NCBI GenBank assembly: GCA_016935435.1
Contig: JAFGQZ010000037.1
Coordinates: 1-36,550 of the forward strand
Source of the DNA: Bacteroidales bacterium
Lineage (GTDB): Bacteria > Bacteroidota > Bacteroidia > Bacteroidales > UBA10428
Length of the DNA stretch: 36,550 nucleotides
Direction: 5' to 3'
Positions 33,171-36,550 of this stretch are shown here, one piece after another. Position 1 is the first letter of the stretch. Every line of letters starts with the position of its first letter. Position numbers and translations under genes: made by a program. Under the pieces are notes generated by a model. That model was not told the origin of the DNA. It saw only the letters and a program-made list of their open reading frames with translations, and searched no databases.

Positions 33171-36155
33171 TTAAATATCTGCCAGGTATTGCTGTAGCGA
33201 CTCGTTGGTGTCCAAACCAATTTTTTTGCGTAACCGGTACCTGTCGTTTTCTACGGCACGGGTTGTTTTATGCATAAATTCCGATATTTCTTTGGTACTC
33301 AAATCCATACGCACGTATGCTGCAATTTTAATTTCAGACAGGGTTAAATCGGGGTGTTTTTCCCTGAGTTTAGTTACAAAGTTGTTGTAAACTTTATCGA
33401 GCTGTGGTTCGATATAAATCCAGTCTTTGTCGTCGGTAAGTTCTTCGTCGATTTTGGTAATAATATCCTGTAGGCCGACACGAACTACCTCGCGGGCTTT
33501 CATCGATAATCCCATGAGCCGGTTTTTTTGGTCGATTAGGGCCCGGTTGCGGTTTAACACATGGAAGGTTAATTTCTGTAGTTCCGATTCGAGTTTTTCC
33601 TTCTCAAGGTTAATAATCTTTCGTTCCTGCTCAATTTGTTTTTGCCTGAAATTGTTTTTGTGAATGTTAAGCCGGTATGAATACAGTAGGTAAATTAAGC
33701 CTGCCACAAATAAAACCACAAAGGAACGGAACCACCATGTTTTATAAAACGGGGGCAACACCTTAATATGCATGACCCTTTCGTTGTTTCCCCAAACACC
33801 ATCATTATTGGTTGCTTTAACGCGCAGGGTATAATTTCCTGGCTCGAGGTTCGAATAGCTAACTACCCGGCGTTTCGAAGAAATTGTGTTCCAGGTTTCG
33901 TCGAAACCTTCAAGAATATACTGGTACTGGCACTTTTCGGGCAGGGTATAATTTAGGGCAGCAAACTCAATGGCAAAGTTTTTTTCTTTATAGGTTAATG
34001 TAATATTATTGGTAAAGGTAATGCTGTTTGTAAGAATAAGGCGGTCGTTAACTTTTTCGCCGGGCAAAATTTCGTCGTTGAGTATTTCGAGTTTGGTGAA
34101 AACCACTTTAGGAACTGTTTGGCTAACGGAAATTTCACCGGGCCAGAAAACATCGATACCTTTTGTAGTGCCTGCCATAAAACGCCCGTCGGAAAGTTGT
34201 ATCAGGGCATTTTGGTTAAACTCGTTGCCCGAGAGCCCATCGTCTTCGATGAATACCATAATTTTACCGGAGCGGGTATTGTAGGTTGCCAATCCGTTTG
34301 CAGTGCCCAGCCACAAATTTTCCTGTGTATCTTCGTAAAGGCTTTGTATAATATTCGAAGGCAAACCATCGGCAACCGTATATTGAGTTAGCCTGTTGGC
34401 CTTTTTTTCATATTTATAGAGCCCGTCGCCTTCTGTTCCAATCCAAATAAAGCCAAATTTATCCTGAAAAATGCAGCGTATTATGCCATAAGTTGTTACA
34501 TTGTTAACCGAATCGGGGTTAATCCGGTACATTTTCGATGTGCCGCTTTTCAGAATATAAAATCCCCGGCCTTCGGTGCCAAACCAAATATCGCCGTCGC
34601 TGTCTTCGAGAATGGCCATAACATTCTGAAAACCAATTCTGTCGTGTTTAGGGGAATTAGGCCCATAATTAACAAACGTTTTTTCGCCCGGGTCGAACAA
34701 ATCAACCCCTGTGCCCAGCATGCCCAGCCAAATGCGCTCACGACTGTCGGGGTAAATCCGCCACACATTAACCGAGCTAATGAGTTTGTTTGTCGGGCCA
34801 GTTTCGTTAAAACGGGTAAATTTGCCCGATTCGGGGTTAAACGAAATTAACCCTCCCGAGTAAGTACCAATTAAAATATTTCCATTACTGTCTTCGTTAA
34901 TGCTGGTTATAACATTAGTGGTAAGGGAATTGTAGTTGTCGGGCTGATGGTAAAAACGGTGCAGCTTTCCGGTATTATCGAACATATACAGGCCGTTTCC
35001 GTCGGTACCAACCCAAATACGGTTTTTATGATCCTGGTACAAACTAAGTATCGACTTATTACTAAAATAACTAAGGTCGCCAGGCATAAAGAGAAATGAA
35101 TTGAATTTATGCCGTGCCGGATCGAAGTAATTTATACCATCGCCAAAAGTACCAATCCAGGCTATATTTTTATCGTCGAAGTAAACTGTATATACATGGT
35201 CGCTCGACAGTTTGGCGTTTTGTCCGTTTTCAGAGCGTATATATGAAAACTCAAGCGTATTTGTGTTTAGTATATTAATGCCGCCACCATCGGTACAAAC
35301 CCATAAATTGCCATCGGGATCAATTGCCATGTCGCCGCTTAATACATCGCCCGACAATTGATTATTGGCCTTGCGGAATATCTTCGATTGCCCGGTTTCC
35401 GGATTATAGGCACAAAGCCCATGTACATTGGCAGCAATCCACAAAACACCATTACCATCTTCAACAATACGCTTACGGTAGTTGCTTTTTAAATCGGGAA
35501 AACGCTGGTATGAAACAGCAGTAAACTCTTCAGAAATCTTATCAAACCGGTGTATTTCAGGCGATTCGCTTGCGACGTAAATTGCCCCGTTTGAAGTTTC
35601 TATAATATCGTAGATATAGTTAGAACTAAGGGTTAAAGGGTTGCCACTTTTGGCACGGTAAACCTTAAAATTATCAGTCCCGGGCACATAACAGGCCAGT
35701 CCATAGCTGCTGCAAATCCAAACCGAACCGTCGGATAAAACCTTAATACGGTTAATGCGGTCGCTAATTGAATAGTCGAAACCATAACGTTTAAACATGC
35801 CAGTTTTTTTGTTGTACTTATTTAACCCGTTACGGTATGTACCAACCCAAATATTGCCGGCATTATCTTCTGCAATGCTAAGTATGCGGTCGCCCGAGAT
35901 AGAGTTAGTATCGGCCGATGAACGAAAAACGGTAAAATCGTACCCATCGTAACGACAAAGCCCGTAGCGGGTACCAAACCACATAAAGCCGTCAGAGTCT
36001 TTAAAAATACATTCGATATTATTATGCGGCAGGCCTTGTTTTTGGGTGAGGCTTGAAAAGAACATGGTTTCGGCCTTTGGATAGATAGCAGGATAAATGT
36101 TAACCCGCCCCACAAGAAAAGCTAAAAAAAAGATAACAAAATATTTCATTGGCAC
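33171..36155 (-). CDS. Two-component-propeller/Y_Y_Y sensor with cytoplasmic LuxR-like HTH
   Basis: A 994-aa one-component transmembrane regulator. After a signal peptide (ATG at 36155, or 36149 two codons in) come about fourteen two-component-propeller repeats with the D-x-x-G-x-x-W-x-G-T pattern, for example DSDGFMWFGT, DNAGNIWVGT and DKFGFIWIGT. They form two seven-bladed propellers expected in the periplasm. A triple-tyrosine (Y_Y_Y) domain follows (about 700-780; GNYTLRVKATNNDGVWG). One membrane helix lies at about 808-828, then a Lys/Glu/Gln-rich coiled coil (840-880), and a LuxR/GerE-like helix-turn-helix (about 937-994; LSEIKIAAYVRMDLSTKEIS, VENDRYRLRKKIGL). There is no histidine kinase or receiver, so ligand binding must be passed to a membrane-held DNA-binding domain. 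The ligand and targets are unknown; the family often senses glycans in Bacteroidota. Confidence 0.93.
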   Translation of the reverse strand: MPMKYFVIFFLAFLVGRVNIYPAIYPKAETMFFSSLTQKQGLPHNNIECIFKDSDGFMWFGTRYGLCRYDGYDFTVFRSSADTNSISGDRILSIAEDNAGNIWVGTYRNGLNKYNKKTGMFKRYGFDYSISDRINRIKVLSDGSVWICSSYGLACYVPGTDNFKVYRAKSGNPLTLSSNYIYDIIETSNGAIYVASESPEIHRFDKISEEFTAVSYQRFPDLKSNYRKRIVEDGNGVLWIAANVHGLCAYNPETGQSKIFRKANNQLSGDVLSGDMAIDPDGNLWVCTDGGGINILNTNTLEFSYIRSENGQNAKLSSDHVYTVYFDDKNIAWIGTFGDGINYFDPARHKFNSFLFMPGDLSYFSNKSILSLYQDHKNRIWVGTDGNGLYMFDNTGKLHRFYHQPDNYNSLTTNVITSINEDSNGNILIGTYSGGLISFNPESGKFTRFNETGPTNKLISSVNVWRIYPDSRERIWLGMLGTGVDLFDPGEKTFVNYGPNSPKHDRIGFQNVMAILEDSDGDIWFGTEGRGFYILKSGTSKMYRINPDSVNNVTTYGIIRCIFQDKFGFIWIGTEGDGLYKYEKKANRLTQYTVADGLPSNIIQSLYEDTQENLWLGTANGLATYNTRSGKIMVFIEDDGLSGNEFNQNALIQLSDGRFMAGTTKGIDVFWPGEISVSQTVPKVVFTKLEILNDEILPGEKVNDRLILTNSITFTNNITLTYKEKNFAIEFAALNYTLPEKCQYQYILEGFDETWNTISSKRRVVSYSNLEPGNYTLRVKATNNDGVWGNNERVMHIKVLPPFYKTWWFRSFVVLFVAGLIYLLYSYRLNIHKNNFRQKQIEQERKIINLEKEKLESELQKLTFHVLNRNRALIDQKNRLMGLSMKAREVVRVGLQDIITKIDEELTDDKDWIYIEPQLDKVYNNFVTKLREKHPDLTLSEIKIAAYVRMDLSTKEISEFMHKTTRAVENDRYRLRKKIGLDTNESLQQYLADI

Positions 36156-36550
36156 CCTGTTGTGATAAAAAAGCCATTAAAAATATTGTTTTTTTTTGAA
36201 CCTTCGATGCTGAAAAGTTGAATTAACCAAATGAAAGTGCAAGAAATGGCATTGTTTCAGGTATGGCACAATGAACCTTACATCGCACTGAAAAACATAA
36301 AAGAATAACCATCCTGAACAATTCTTGCTCACATTTTAAAGATTACACGGGCTATTCATTTTATAATCTGTGAGCCCCTAAGCTTTCTAAATCGGAATCA
36401 TCTACCAGTATAAAAAAGCGCTCTTCTTAATTTATTCAAAACGCATATTTGTAGGTCTAAGTTAATAAATTGTTATTGTTCTTTTTGGTAATTTAATATA
36501 AGCTTAAAACACCTTGCTAAACAAATACAAGTTCCTGTCCGTATATTTTC
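36156..36550. other. Right-edge intergenic region
   Basis: This AT-rich stretch upstream of the propeller regulator has no convincing gene. A 25-codon + frame at 36231-36308 has no promoter match or recognisable content. No tRNA-like fold or riboswitch motif was seen. Confidence 0.5.

Noticed and set aside
36231..36308. 25-codon + strand frame at the right edge
   Set aside because: Too short, no promoter match and no motif; cannot be told from chance.

Overview
The window looks like a Bacteroidota chromosome segment, probably a marine or sediment Bacteroidia such as Marinilabiliales (lineage is inference). Reasons: two proteins with type IX secretion (T9SS) C-terminal sorting tails, a TonB-dependent receptor with an N-terminal carboxypeptidase-D-like domain, a two-component-propeller/triple-tyrosine regulator, and several promoters fitting the Bacteroidota pattern TTG-N19-21-TAnnTTTG. 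No mobile element, CRISPR, rRNA or tRNA was seen.

Left edge to 2.8 kb: a terminator of an off-window + gene, then a minus-strand 655-aa secreted repeat protein with a T9SS tail and a 0.7-kb intergenic region holding a C9 tract and a 13-bp hairpin.

2.8-11.8 kb: a + strand operon that reads as a beta-1,3-glucan (laminarin) degradation system: sugar-porter MFS, clan GH-A glucanase (GH158-like), GH3 lipoprotein beta-glucosidase and a 1156-aa cytoplasmic GH94/GH149-type phosphorylase, closed by a strong terminator. It has no SusC/SusD pair. A membrane LytTR regulator and a hybrid histidine kinase follow on the minus strand. After a small LUD-domain gene comes a 1878-aa secreted enzyme with three GH16 laminarinase modules, nine PKD domains, a CBM56-like module and a T9SS tail. 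Inferred flow: the triple GH16 enzyme cuts laminarin outside the cell, the GH158-like and GH3 enzymes trim oligosaccharides in the periplasm, the MFS protein imports glucose or short oligosaccharides, and the phosphorylase makes glucose-1-phosphate without ATP.

21.2-24.0 kb: a YtrA-type operon (ABC ATPase, permease, GntR regulator, DUF2807 protein) behind a clear promoter and a 10-bp-arm operator. 24.2-25.4 kb: yebC and a small cysteine-rich lipoprotein. 25.5-28.1 kb: a TonB-dependent receptor under a TPP riboswitch, hence a likely thiamin transporter. 28.3-36.2 kb: a small membrane protein, a lipoprotein alpha/beta hydrolase, an SNF2-family helicase and a 994-aa propeller regulator with a cytoplasmic HTH but no kinase.
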